From NCBI GenBank assembly GCA_024398835.1, contig JAKSIK010000003.1:86938-150937 (forward strand): 64,000 nt of DNA, given 5' to 3'. Source of the DNA: Fibrobacter sp. Lineage in GTDB: Bacteria; Fibrobacterota; Fibrobacteria; Fibrobacterales; Fibrobacteraceae. The notes under the pieces were generated by a model, which saw only the letters and a program-made list of their open reading frames with translations, was not told the DNA's origin and did no database searches. The first letter of the stretch is position 1. Each line of letters starts with the position of its first letter. Position numbers and translations under genes: made by a program. Shown here piece after piece: positions 18,406-26,902 of this stretch.

Positions 18406-18686
18406 AATACCAAAAGTTAAAACATATATTCCCTAAAAACTAGTTCAAATTGCAGATTTGCTATAAATATTGCTCCTATTTGACCCTTTCCTCGTGTTTG
18501 TAGAACTCCTTCCCAAAATAAATCCGGCAATGTAAATTTTATAGTATATATATTTGGTGTGACAGAATAGAGTATCTACTTCGATCAAACGTTCAAAATT
18601 GGAAAATTGCGAAATGACTTGTGGGCGAGGTAGATTTTTTTGTTAGAACTTAGAATGCAAATTCCTCGATTCAACAAAGGTAATTT

Positions 18687-20465
18687 ATGATAAAAAAATC
18701 ATTTTTTTCTTCTGCGATGTATGCAAAGTGTTGGCTTTGGACGTTCTTTATGGTAATGGGATTTGCTGCTTGTGGAGAGGAAGGCAGTAGCAATGGGGGT
18801 GAAAATTTTGAAGATAACCCCAGGGAAGTCCAATCCATTAATGATTTGGATAGCTGTACCAGCGAGCGTGCAGGGAATACCATCTATGTTCGTGAAAAAA
18901 TGTCGGACTATGTTTGCTTGAATCACATCTGGGTAGCCGTTGCGTTGGAATCAATCTTGGGAATCTGCGACGAGAAATCTGAGTCGCGGATAGATTCTAC
19001 GGCTGAGGTTTGGTATGTATGCCGTTCAAAAATATGGGAGAAAGCCTCGGAATTGGACTATGATACATATGGATTGACTGGAGTTGAGGGAGATGTAAAG
19101 GCTGGTGTGGTAAATAAGAATAAATATTATGTCTATGAAAATGGTGTATGGCGTGCAGTTGCAGAGAATGAAATGGAGGCAGTTTTGGGTGTTTGCAACG
19201 TAGCACGTGAGGGAGTAATAGAAGACATGGCTGGAATCTATTACATCTGCAATTTAGGTGAATGGAAACAGGCGACAACATTGGAGTATGATACCTATGG
19301 ATGGGAAAACGGTGTGGTTGGAGAAGTTAAGAAAGGAAATGTGACAGATGTTGAATATGTTTACAAGGATGGCAAATGGCTAAGTACTTCCCTTGAACTT
19401 TGCTCAAGTGCTAATGAGGGAAAAATTGCAGAGGAACAGTCTGTACATTACATTTGTAAATTGGGCGTGTGGGAAAAGGCAACAACGTTGGAGTATGATA
19501 CCTATGGATGGAAAACAGGTGCAATTGGTGAAGTTAGGAAAGGGAATGTGACAGATGCTAAGTATGTTTATAGAGATGACCAATGGTTGAAGACTTCTCT
19601 TGATTTTTGTTCAAGTGCTAATGAGGAAAAAATTGCAGAGGAACAGTCTGTATATTACATTTGCAAATCGAATGTGTGGAAAACTGCGACAACATTGGAA
19701 TATGATACTTATGGCTTTACTTGCTTGCAAAATGGAGCGATTGTTAGTGGCAAGGTTGTTTCTTCCAATAAGTATGTTTGTGATGACGGAAAATTTAGAG
19801 AGGCGTCAAATGTTGAGGTTACCTTGGATTTGGGGTGCACGAGTTATACACAAAATCAGACCATAAAGTACGAAGATGAATGGGAAAAAACCATCTGGTT
19901 TTGTTCGAGTAAGTGGGCAATAAAAGTAAAAAACTTTAAGTACGTTTTGTTTAATGATACTAGGAATGAAAGAATAGAATCCTATAATACGGTAAAAATC
20001 GGCGATCAGATTTGGATGGCTCAAAATTTGAACTACAGTACGCCCGATAGCTACTGTTATGACAACATTTCCTCCAATTGCGACCGGTATGGCCGACTAT
20101 ATACGCTCTCGGATGCTTTGAACGCTTGCCCTGATGGGTGGCACCTGCCAAGCGGTGAGGAGTGGAAAATCATGTTCTCCAAAGTTGGTGTAGAAAATAA
20201 TGTTGGTACGTTGTTGAAGTCCACTAGTGGTTGGGTGGATTACGGCAATGGGGATGACGCTTATGGCTTTGCTGTTCTTCCCGGAGGTTATTTTGCGATA
20301 GAAGTTTTCGAAGCTGAAGGTTTTTTCGCCGCCTTTTTGTCATCAAACCTTCGTATTTTCGAAATTGGCTGCGAGGAGTTGCCTGTGTTCGAATACCCGT
20401 ATACAGGGAATGGCGCATACTCTGTTCGATGTATTCGCGATACCGACCATAGACACCAAATGTGA
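18687..20465 (+). CDS. Modular FISUMP-domain lipoprotein with 69-residue repeats
   Basis: A 592-residue lipoprotein: hydrophobic leader and lipobox GFAAC, a Gly/Asn/Glu linker, then four repeats each containing the motif ATTLEYDTYGW or a variant (ELDYDTYGL in the first). The last three repeat starts, at 19281, 19488 and 19695, are exactly 207 bases apart; the first, at 19053, is 228 bases earlier. Each unit has one or two Cys and a Trp (CxxxxWxxA pattern). The C-terminal 170 residues are a FISUMP domain: VKIGDQIWMAQNLNY, YGRLYTLSDALNACPDGWHLPSGEEW. Surface location is inferred; function unknown. Confidence 0.85.
   Translation: MIKKSFFSSAMYAKCWLWTFFMVMGFAACGEEGSSNGGENFEDNPREVQSINDLDSCTSERAGNTIYVREKMSDYVCLNHIWVAVALESILGICDEKSESRIDSTAEVWYVCRSKIWEKASELDYDTYGLTGVEGDVKAGVVNKNKYYVYENGVWRAVAENEMEAVLGVCNVAREGVIEDMAGIYYICNLGEWKQATTLEYDTYGWENGVVGEVKKGNVTDVEYVYKDGKWLSTSLELCSSANEGKIAEEQSVHYICKLGVWEKATTLEYDTYGWKTGAIGEVRKGNVTDAKYVYRDDQWLKTSLDFCSSANEEKIAEEQSVYYICKSNVWKTATTLEYDTYGFTCLQNGAIVSGKVVSSNKYVCDDGKFREASNVEVTLDLGCTSYTQNQTIKYEDEWEKTIWFCSSKWAIKVKNFKYVLFNDTRNERIESYNTVKIGDQIWMAQNLNYSTPDSYCYDNISSNCDRYGRLYTLSDALNACPDGWHLPSGEEWKIMFSKVGVENNVGTLLKSTSGWVDYGNGDDAYGFAVLPGGYFAIEVFEAEGFFAAFLSSNLRIFEIGCEELPVFEYPYTGNGAYSVRCIRDTDHRHQM
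19053..19757 (+). repeat. Tandem in-gene repeats, 207-bp unit
   Basis: Near-identical DNA units within the FISUMP lipoprotein gene. The word TTGGAGTATGATACCTATGG recurs with a 207-base period at 19281 and 19488, with diverged copies at 19053 and 19695. Confidence 0.8.
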
Positions 20466-20612
20466 TTTGTGTTGTCTTTCATGAAAATTTGGACACTCCA
20501 GTTAGCTTTGTTCACGGCTTTTAGCTAATACAGAAAATTAAGGAAAAGATTACCTTTGATGTGGTATAGCGGATTTTTTATATTTGTCTTGTTTTAAGAA
20601 GAAGATTGGACT

Positions 20613-21047
20613 ATGGAAAAGGAAACCATCAAAATTCAATATCTGGACGATACCATCCCTCGCCTTACGTACATCGATAACAAGTCGGATTGGATTGATT
20701 TGAGTGCAGCAGAAACGGTGGTGCTCAAGAAGGGTGATTTCCGCTTGATTCATTTGGGAGTGGCGATGAAACTCCCTGAGGGCTACGAGGCTCATTTGGC
20801 GCCCCGCAGTTCCACCTTCAAGAACTTCAAGATTCTCCAGACTAATTCCGTGGGCGTGGTGGATTCCAGTTACTGCGGCAAGGGGGACTGGTGGAAGATG
20901 CCCGTCTACGCTACCGAAGACGTGACTATCAAGAAGGGGAGCCGCATCGCCCAGTTCCGCATTCTCAAAAAGCAGCCTGTCCTCTCTTTCGAGGAAGGTG
21001 AGCTTGATGGCACCGACCGGGGCGGTTTTGGTAGCACCGGCATTTAA
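20613..21047 (+). CDS. dut: dUTP diphosphatase
   Basis: A 144-residue trimeric-type dUTPase that hydrolyses dUTP to dUMP, keeping uracil out of DNA and feeding thymidylate synthesis. Motifs in order: [19 protein letters not shown] (motif 1), [10 protein letters not shown] (motif 2, phosphate site), [20 protein letters not shown] (motif 3), RIAQFRI (motif 4) and [11 protein letters not shown] (motif 5, flexible arm). Motif 3 has the Cys-Gly form with a short insertion, unlike the common YRG form. The start follows an AAGAAGAAG stretch. Confidence 0.93.
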   Translation: MEKETIKIQYLDDTIPRLTYIDNKSDWIDLSAAETVVLKKGDFRLIHLGVAMKLPEGYEAHLAPRSSTFKNFKILQTNSVGVVDSSYCGKGDWWKMPVYATEDVTIKKGSRIAQFRILKKQPVLSFEEGELDGTDRGGFGSTGI

Positions 21048-21085
21048 TCAGTTTTATATATTTTCGCCAAAATTTAGGAGCTTAT

Positions 21086-22069
21086 ATGGCAAAGATTGCT
21101 ATTCTCGGTTATGGAAACTTAGGTCGTGGCGTGGAATGCGCCGTCAAGAATTCTCCGGATATGGAACTGGTGGCGGTGTTCACCCGTCGTGACCCCTCCA
21201 GCGTGAAAATCCAGACGGCAGGTGTTCCCGTTTTGAACGTTGCGGAAGCCCCCAATTGGAAGGACAAGATTGATCTCCTTATTATTTGTGGTGGTAGCGC
21301 TACGGATTTGCCGGTACTTACGCCCGAATATGCAAAGCTTTTTAACGTCATTGATAGTTTTGACACCCATGCCCGCATTCCGGAACATTTTGCCAATGTG
21401 GATGCAGCCGCCAAGGCAAACGGCCACATCGCCATGATTTCCGTGGGTTGGGACCCGGGTCTCTTCAGCCTCAACCGCGTGTATGCGGCTTCTATTCTCG
21501 CCAACGGCAAGGACTACACATTCTGGGGCAAGGGTGTTTCCCAGGGGCACAGCGATGCTGTCCGCCGAATTGCAGGCGTGAAGAACGCAAAGCAGTACAC
21601 TTGCCCGGTTCCGGAGGCTTTGGATGCGGTTCGCAGCGGCAAGAATCCGGATTTGACTACGCGCCAGAAGCACACTCGTGAAGTTTTCGTAGTGGCGGAG
21701 GAAGGTGCAGATCTCGCTCGCATTGAGAATGAAATCAAGACTATGCCCAACTACTTCTCCGACTATGACACTACGGTGAACTTCATCAGCGAAGAGGAAT
21801 TCAAGGCAAACCACAGCGGTCTCGCTCATGGAGGTTTTGTCATTCGCAGCGGAAAGACAGGCTGGAACAACGAACACAGCCATATCATTGAATACAGCCT
21901 GAAGCTGGATTCCAATCCGGAATTCACGACCAGTGTTCTGGTGGCTTACGCCCGCGCCGCTCTCCGCATGAAGGCTGAAGGCGTGACGGGTTGCAAGACG
22001 GTTTTGGACGTTCCTCCTGCCTATCTCAGTACTTTGAGCGACGAGGAACTCCGGGCTCACTGCTTGTAA
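21086..22069 (+). CDS. ddh: meso-Diaminopimelate D-dehydrogenase
   Basis: A 327-residue NADPH enzyme that makes meso-diaminopimelate directly from tetrahydrodipicolinate, giving a one-step route to lysine and peptidoglycan precursors. Rossmann motif ILGYGNLGRGVECAV at the N terminus; FTRRDP binds the NADP phosphate; substrate-site stretches ISVGWDPGLFSLNR, FWGKGVSQGHSDAVRRI and GGFVIRSG are those of Ddh. The start has GGAG 6 bases before the ATG, and TATATTTTCG some 25 bases upstream could be its -10. Confidence 0.95.
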   Translation: MAKIAILGYGNLGRGVECAVKNSPDMELVAVFTRRDPSSVKIQTAGVPVLNVAEAPNWKDKIDLLIICGGSATDLPVLTPEYAKLFNVIDSFDTHARIPEHFANVDAAAKANGHIAMISVGWDPGLFSLNRVYAASILANGKDYTFWGKGVSQGHSDAVRRIAGVKNAKQYTCPVPEALDAVRSGKNPDLTTRQKHTREVFVVAEEGADLARIENEIKTMPNYFSDYDTTVNFISEEEFKANHSGLAHGGFVIRSGKTGWNNEHSHIIEYSLKLDSNPEFTTSVLVAYARAALRMKAEGVTGCKTVLDVPPAYLSTLSDEELRAHCL

Positions 22070-22136
22070 TAAGAGGTTGTGGACGCTTTATCTCGAAATT
22101 TCCTGATTAGGGCGCCCACAAATCTCATCCCTCAAG

Positions 22137-22203
22137 TCTCATACTTCATAATTCATACTTTACATCTCATACCTCATACATCATAATTCATAATTAATAA
22201 TTC
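22137..22203. repeat. AT-rich short-word repeat (CATAATTCAT type)
   Basis: The spacer before thiD is built of variants of CTCATACTTCATAATTCAT. Related words recur at 42415-42567 and around 52420-52460. Probably slippage-prone spacer sequence rather than a site with a function. Confidence 0.4.
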
Positions 22204-22986
22204 ATGCGTACCGCACTCACTATCGCAGGTTCAGATTCTAGCGGCGGTGCTGGAATTCAGGCCGACATCAAAACCATGACGGTTCATGGCGTCTTTGCCA
22301 TGAGTGCAGTTACCGCATTGACGGCCCAGAATACCTTGGGCGTTACCGACATCATGGAAGCAACGCCAGAATTCTTGGCGCACCAGTTGGATGCTGTATT
22401 CACAGACATCTATCCGGATGCGGTGAAGACGGGAATGGTGGCCAGCAGTGTCCTCATCAACACAATTGCAGACAAATTAAAAGAGTATGAGGCGAAGAAC
22501 CTGGTGGTGGATCCTGTAATGGTCGCGACCAATGGCGCAAAACTCATTTCGGATGAAGCCATCGATACGCTTAAAAAGCGCCTTTTGCCCATGGCCATGG
22601 TGATTACACCCAACCGGCCCGAGGCAGAAGTCCTGACGGGGTTGAAGATTGAAACTCCCGAGGATATGGAAGTCGCTGCCAAGCGAATTTTTGAAGAATT
22701 TGGTTGTGCGGTTTTGATGAAGGGCGGTCACGAACTGAATGACGCCAACGACTTGCTGTGCGATGCTACGGGCATGCAGTGGTTTTACGGGAAAAAGATT
22801 GACAATCCAAACACCCACGGCACAGGCTGCACTTTAAGTAGTGCTATTGCCAGTAATTTGGCGCTAGGTCACGATTTGAAGACTTCCGTGCGACTTTCCA
22901 AGGAATTCATTTCAAAGGCGTTAGCGGCCATGCTGAATTTAGGCAAGGGCAAAGGCCCAATGAACCACGCCTTCGCAATTTTGTAG
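22204..22986 (+). CDS. thiD: Hydroxymethylpyrimidine/phosphomethylpyrimidine kinase
   Basis: A 260-residue ribokinase-fold enzyme that phosphorylates HMP and HMP-P for thiamine biosynthesis. Signatures: IAGSDSSGGAGIQADIKTM at the N terminus, AVKTGMVASS, VVDPVMVATNGAKL, ITPNRPEAEVLTG, VLMKGGHE and the anion-hole and catalytic Asp region NTHGTGCTLSSAIASNL. No Shine-Dalgarno and no TPP riboswitch are visible in the repeat-like spacer before it. The only other thiamine-like gene in the window is the ThiE-like one at 46383, far away. Confidence 0.95.
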   Translation: MRTALTIAGSDSSGGAGIQADIKTMTVHGVFAMSAVTALTAQNTLGVTDIMEATPEFLAHQLDAVFTDIYPDAVKTGMVASSVLINTIADKLKEYEAKNLVVDPVMVATNGAKLISDEAIDTLKKRLLPMAMVITPNRPEAEVLTGLKIETPEDMEVAAKRIFEEFGCAVLMKGGHELNDANDLLCDATGMQWFYGKKIDNPNTHGTGCTLSSAIASNLALGHDLKTSVRLSKEFISKALAAMLNLGKGKGPMNHAFAIL

Positions 22987-22992
22987 GGAAAA

Positions 22993-23016
22993 GAAAAAAC
23001 CTCTCGTGGGAGAGGG
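22993..23016 (-). terminator. Distal terminator after tRNA-Asp (copy 2)
   Basis: Minus-strand CCTCTC/GAGAGG hairpin followed by TTTTTTC. Same sequence type as the proximal terminator of copy 1. Confidence 0.7.
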
Positions 23017-23023
23017 CGAAAAC

Positions 23024-23053
23024 AAAAAGGACCTTCCTCAGTGGAAGGTCCTT
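23024..23053 (-). terminator. Proximal terminator after tRNA-Asp (copy 2)
   Basis: Minus-strand AGGACCTTCC/GGAAGGTCCT hairpin followed by TTTTTG. Same type as the distal terminator of copy 1, so the pair is in swapped order here. Confidence 0.8.
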
Positions 23054-23056
23054 TCG

Positions 23057-23132
23057 CGGGATAGACGAGGCTTGAACTCGCAACCTCCGGCGTGACAGGC
23101 CGGTGCTCTAACCAAAATTGAGCTACCACCCC
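23057..23132 (-). tRNA. tRNA-Asp (GTC), copy 2
   Basis: Identical over 76 bases to the copy at 13101-13176, with anticodon GTC in a CTGTCAC loop and G73. CCA is not encoded. It lies 23 bases after tRNA-Val and is probably cut from the same transcript. Confidence 0.95.
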
Positions 23133-23155
23133 AAATCGTTTCCGATTTTCGGTAG

Positions 23156-23230
23156 TGGGCGATAACGGATTCGAACCGCTGACATTCTGCTTGTAAGGCA
23201 GACGCTCTGAACCAACTGAGCTAATCGCCC
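23156..23230 (-). tRNA. tRNA-Val (TAC)
   Basis: Minus-strand cloverleaf: acceptor GGGCGAT/ATCGCCC, D arm GCTC...GAGC, anticodon stem TCTGC/GCAGA with loop CTTACAA (anticodon TAC), T arm AGCGG-TTCGAAT-CCGTT and discriminator A73. CCA is not encoded. It lies between a small membrane-protein gene and tRNA-Asp on one strand. Confidence 0.95.
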
Positions 23231-23257
23231 GAAAGGGTTGTGCGACAAATGTCGTTG

Positions 23258-23446
23258 CTATTTCTGCTTCTTTTTGCCGCTGAAGAGGATTCCGAGGGGA
23301 ATCACCACCACATAGGCGAGGACGAGAATCAGAGGTGCAACTGTCAGTGATACGGGATTATCGGCAGGGCCCTGGGCCAGGCAGAAAAAGCCGATCACCA
23401 GCAACAAGACTCCAAGAGCAATCAATATGATATTTTTTTTATCCAT
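23258..23446 (-). CDS. Small two-helix membrane protein, 62 residues
   Basis: Short protein with two hydrophobic segments (IILIALGVLLLVIGFFCLAQ and LTVAPLILVLAYVVVIPLGI) and a basic Lys-rich C terminus. The layout resembles small DUF3098-type proteins of the FCB group, but I cannot assign it firmly. The start has AAGG about 6 bases upstream; a longer in-frame version lacks such a site. It precedes tRNA-Val by 27 bases and shares the TTGACA/TATATTTG promoter at 23486-23513, so mRNA and tRNAs may be one transcript. Confidence 0.7.
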   Translation of the reverse strand: MDKKNIILIALGVLLLVIGFFCLAQGPADNPVSLTVAPLILVLAYVVVIPLGILFSGKKKQK

Positions 23447-23485
23447 TTGATACCTTCTAGCTTGTCGCAACATTTGCGTGGTCCA

Positions 23486-23513
23486 AATATATAAAAATAA
23501 GCCTCTCTGTCAA
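23486..23513 (-). promoter_or_regulatory. Promoter of the small membrane protein and tRNA-Val/tRNA-Asp unit
   Basis: Minus strand: TTGACA (23508-23513), 16-base spacer, TATATT (23486-23491) continuing as TATATTTGG. Same design as the promoter of tRNA-Asp copy 1. Confidence 0.7.
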
Positions 23514-23574
23514 GGAAATCTGGCTAATTTCGCCTAAATTTTGTATTTTTGAGGAAAATTGTTCAGGAGGTTCC

Positions 23575-24651
23575 ATGAATAAGAAGTTTTTGTCCGTTCT
23601 GGCCCTTGTGGCCCTCTCTTCTGCAGTTTTTGCTGCGGATCCAGTGATTCCGGCTGCCACGCCCGCAGAATCTGTGGCTCCAGCTGCAGCTGCTCCTGAA
23701 GCAACTCCGGCACCTGTTGCTGAAACTCCGGCTGAGGTGGCTACTCCGGTAGCGGCTACTCCCGCGGCAGCGACGCCTGAAGCAGCAATTCCAGCGACCG
23801 AGGCTGCGGAAGATAGTTCTCCCATGGTAGTCCGTGATGGCGCTGTGCCTGCTACGGAACCCGTGGCTCCCGAAGTTACAGCCCCCGCCGCTGAACCTGC
23901 GACCGTTGCTGCTCCCGCACCTGCTGAGCAAGAAGTTTATCGCCCTGTTTACACACCAACACCCACTGCCGTCCGTCAGGAAAATCCTGTTCATGTGGTC
24001 TATGTTGCCCAAACGCCCGCTAAAGACACCATGTCTTTTGAGGAGCTTCGCGGTTTTGTGCCCATGAAACTCAGTTTTGGCGTCCAGGGCTTTATCGGTT
24101 CTTACCAGCTGACGGGTGATGATTGGGATGATGACGACGATTACGGTGGAATTTCTTGGCGTGCAGGTGCATTTGCCCTGTTCCCGCTGAATGAATACAC
24201 CATTGGCATGAAGGTGGGCGTTCTCTTTGAACAGAGTGAGGCTTCCGCTTCCTTTGACCGCGTGTACAATCCAGCTACAGAAGCTTACACGCATTTGAAG
24301 GCTACCTTCAAACAGCGTAAGGTGGATATTCCTGTGCTCTTCACTTTCAAGGGCGCTCGTTCCAGTGTCATGTTTGACTTGGGTGTCCAGGCTGCAGTTC
24401 CCGTTCAGGATGAATTCAAGGTCACCTATGATGATGAACGTTTCAAGTATGACATGATTGACAAGGAAATCCGCAACTCTATCGATTGGAATCTCATATT
24501 TGGACTTTCCATCAAGGCGAACCGCTTTGTGGCCTTTGACCTGCGCTTCGACTTTGGCTTCTCTGACCTCTATGATACCATGGTGGATTGGAGTGTGGAC
24601 GACCTGACGTCTTCTGCCTTCCTCCTGGGCATGTCCTTCTACCTGTTCTAG
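23575..24651 (+). CDS. Outer-membrane beta-barrel protein with Ala/Pro/Thr-rich N-terminal region
   Basis: A 358-residue exported protein. A signal peptide (SVLALVALSSAVFAAD) is followed by about 100 low-complexity residues rich in Ala, Pro, Thr and Glu, then a C-terminal barrel-like domain of about 200 residues with amphipathic strands and aromatic ends (final residues SSAFLLGMSFYLF, a typical C-terminal beta-signal with terminal Phe). The disordered region may span the periplasm or contact the wall. A strong AGGAGG lies 5 bases before the ATG. Function unknown. The antiporter gene starts 3 bases after the stop. Confidence 0.75.
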   Translation: MNKKFLSVLALVALSSAVFAADPVIPAATPAESVAPAAAAPEATPAPVAETPAEVATPVAATPAAATPEAAIPATEAAEDSSPMVVRDGAVPATEPVAPEVTAPAAEPATVAAPAPAEQEVYRPVYTPTPTAVRQENPVHVVYVAQTPAKDTMSFEELRGFVPMKLSFGVQGFIGSYQLTGDDWDDDDDYGGISWRAGAFALFPLNEYTIGMKVGVLFEQSEASASFDRVYNPATEAYTHLKATFKQRKVDIPVLFTFKGARSSVMFDLGVQAAVPVQDEFKVTYDDERFKYDMIDKEIRNSIDWNLIFGLSIKANRFVAFDLRFDFGFSDLYDTMVDWSVDDLTSSAFLLGMSFYLF

Positions 24652-24654
24652 TTG

Positions 24655-25650
24655 ATGGTTTTACCAATCGTTGCCGTAATCGCTGGCCTTGCACTCCTGG
24701 TATGGAGTGCGGACAAGTTTGTAGATGGTGCCGTAGGTGTTGCAAAATTTTGCGGCATGAGTTCTCTCCTTATCGGGATGGTGGTGGTGGGCTTTGGCAC
24801 CAGCGCCCCAGAGATGGTTGTCTCTGCACTTTCCGCTTTGCAGGGGAATCCGGAACTGGCCTTGGGTAATGCCTACGGCAGTAACATTGCAAATATCGCT
24901 CTAATCCTAGGTGTAACGGCAATCATTATTCCGGTGGTGGTGAAAAGAATTGCCCTCCGGCGGGACCTTCCCATTTTACTTGCGGTTTCAGGCTTGGCCT
25001 TTTATCAGTTGCACGACGGGGCTATCTCTCGCATGGATGCCGTAGTGCTCTTGGCTGTATTTGCGGGGATAATGCTTTTCAACATCCTTAGCGAGCGGGC
25101 CATTGCAAAGAAGGCGTCTGCAGAAAATCCAATTGATGCCGTGCCGCCCGATTCAGCAAAAAAAATATCGCTTTCAAAATCCATTCTCTGGCTGGTTTTG
25201 GGCTTGGTTTTGTTGGTGGCAAGTTCCAGAATGCTGGTCTGGGGTGCGGTAGAGATAGCCCGCTCTCTCGGGGTTAGCGATTTGCTCATTGGCCTCACCA
25301 TTGTTGCCGTGGGTACATCCTTGCCAGAACTTGCCAGCTCCATCATGGCTGCAAGAAAGGGGGAGGATGACCTTGCGGTGGGCAACATTCTCGGCTCCAA
25401 CCTCTTTAATACCATGGCTGTGGTTGGCATTGCGGGCGTAATCGCTCCTATGGATTCCGTGGACAAGAGTGTCTTTGTTCGAGATTTGCCTTTAATGCTC
25501 GGCCTTACTGCCCTGCTATTTATCTTCGGAATCCCTTTCCGAAAATTAAAGGGTGGTGTTGGTCGCATCAACAGATTCGAGGGAATCTTTTTTGTCGCCG
25601 TTTATGTAGGGTATTTGTACCTGCTTGCAAGTCAAGCGGCAAACGTTTAG
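24655..25650 (+). CDS. yrbG: Calcium/sodium antiporter, YrbG-like (CaCA family)
   Basis: A 331-residue inner-membrane exchanger with ten or so membrane helices in two inverted halves. Each half has the family alpha-repeat: MVVVGFGTSAPEMVVSALSA with GNAYGSNIANI in the first, and TIVAVGTSLPELASSIMAA with GNILGSNLFNT in the second, including both ion-binding Glu residues. Probably Na+/Ca2+ exchange. The ATG lies 3 bases after the stop of the barrel-protein gene, so it is translated from the same mRNA. Its stop overlaps the convergent gene by 4 bases. Confidence 0.93.
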   Translation: MVLPIVAVIAGLALLVWSADKFVDGAVGVAKFCGMSSLLIGMVVVGFGTSAPEMVVSALSALQGNPELALGNAYGSNIANIALILGVTAIIIPVVVKRIALRRDLPILLAVSGLAFYQLHDGAISRMDAVVLLAVFAGIMLFNILSERAIAKKASAENPIDAVPPDSAKKISLSKSILWLVLGLVLLVASSRMLVWGAVEIARSLGVSDLLIGLTIVAVGTSLPELASSIMAARKGEDDLAVGNILGSNLFNTMAVVGIAGVIAPMDSVDKSVFVRDLPLMLGLTALLFIFGIPFRKLKGGVGRINRFEGIFFVAVYVGYLYLLASQAANV

Positions 25651-26900
25651 AAGCCGAAACTGACTTCTCCCATGTACACGCGTTCTTCGTCTTGACCTGT
25701 ATAGTAGCCAAGTTCTTCAGCCCATGTGGCGAATTCAAATGTGACGAAGCGGAGTACTTCGAAACTTACGCCAGCGGATGGGTAGCCTCCTTTGAAACCT
25801 CCAGCCAGTCGCATGGCTAAGGCTCGCAGTTCGTTGTTGTAGCCTGGCCATGCCAACAAAGTCTGCTCAACTTCTACGCCAAAGTTCACATGGGAGAGGG
25901 GCTTGTAGTTGTTTTCGTCGTTGAACATGTCGGTATAGTCGCAGGCAAAGTTGAACTTGCGGCCAAATCCAGTGTTCTTGTTGAAGAACCGGGGGCTGTA
26001 GTTGAAGCCTAATCCAACGTTAGGAGTAATCTTATCGCCTGCGAGTTCCTTGAAGTAGATGTCGCGAACAGAGGCGCCAACGCGTAATTCTCGAGTAAGC
26101 TGATACAGTACACCAACATCCATACCTGCGGAAATGGATTCAAAATCCAATAATTCATCTGCAGCATCATGATAACGGTCTTCCAAAGTGTCTTGGGTGG
26201 TTTCGTAGTTCAAAATATCCAATGTGATCATATCCACTTTGTGACGTTTTGCAATTTTGGCCCCGATGCCAATCGAAAAATTATCAGTGAAACCATAAGC
26301 CACACCAGCTTGCGCAACGGCATCTACATAGAAGGTGTCTACTTCCATAAAGGGCAGAATAATTCCGTTGTCTAGATAGGGGGCGACGTTTCCATCAACC
26401 CAAAGAGCTCCTCCGAAATTATGGAAGGCCATTTCGGCATCCATTTTGATTTTCATGGATAGATTCTTATGGTCGTAGCTATTGATTTTGTCTACTAATT
26501 CCGGATGGGTGGCTAGGGTGTCCATCAAAAGCTTTGATTCACTCTTTCCTAAAAGTTTGGCTGTTTTGTGGACTCTATCGTACATTTTTTGCAAATCTTT
26601 TGCCACATTGTAAGTGGAAAAATAGGTTTCAAAAGGTCCTGCGCCACCAAGATTTAAACGCATGTCTCCAATGAAGTTCCTAGGATAATAGCCTTGTTCG
26701 GGGCGTTTTTCATAGTTGCCAAGTCTGTTGATTTGGCTTAATCCGGCATAGTTGTAATAGATGGCCTCTTTATCGTCAACAAGGGCGATATGGGCATTGC
26801 CCATGGATTCCGCACGAAGAGAATGGTGGGTCGGAGCCTTGGCTGCAAAAGCACATATGGAGAGAAGGAGGACTGATATTGCTACAAAAAGATTTTTCAT
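25647..26900 (-). CDS. PorV/UPF0164-like outer-membrane beta-barrel protein
   Basis: A 417-residue exported barrel. After the signal peptide (VAISVLLLSICAFAAK) comes the family N-terminal motif LRAESMGNAHIALVDD with YYNYAGLSQI, as in PorV/PorQ and UPF0164 proteins of the FCB group and spirochaetes. The rest is regular amphipathic strand pattern, ending in VYMGEVSFGF with a terminal Phe. It begins 2 bases after the stop of a TPR lipoprotein gene, which suggests that the pair forms an envelope complex. The chosen ATG gives the signal peptide; an upstream one would not. Confidence 0.78.
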   Translation of the reverse strand: MKNLFVAISVLLLSICAFAAKAPTHHSLRAESMGNAHIALVDDKEAIYYNYAGLSQINRLGNYEKRPEQGYYPRNFIGDMRLNLGGAGPFETYFSTYNVAKDLQKMYDRVHKTAKLLGKSESKLLMDTLATHPELVDKINSYDHKNLSMKIKMDAEMAFHNFGGALWVDGNVAPYLDNGIILPFMEVDTFYVDAVAQAGVAYGFTDNFSIGIGAKIAKRHKVDMITLDILNYETTQDTLEDRYHDAADELLDFESISAGMDVGVLYQLTRELRVGASVRDIYFKELAGDKITPNVGLGFNYSPRFFNKNTGFGRKFNFACDYTDMFNDENNYKPLSHVNFGVEVEQTLLAWPGYNNELRALAMRLAGGFKGGYPSAGVSFEVLRFVTFEFATWAEELGYYTGQDEERVYMGEVSFGF

Positions 26901-26902
26901 AG

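Noticed and set aside
20613..21047. dUTPase with a broken motif 3
   Set aside because: The Cys-Gly form with the short GKGDWWK insertion looks odd beside the common YRG form, but the surrounding motifs are all intact and, as far as I recall, such forms exist in other bacterial dUTPases.
22070..22203. TPP riboswitch ahead of thiD
   Set aside because: None of the conserved THI-box words is seen; the spacer is short-word AT-rich repeat.
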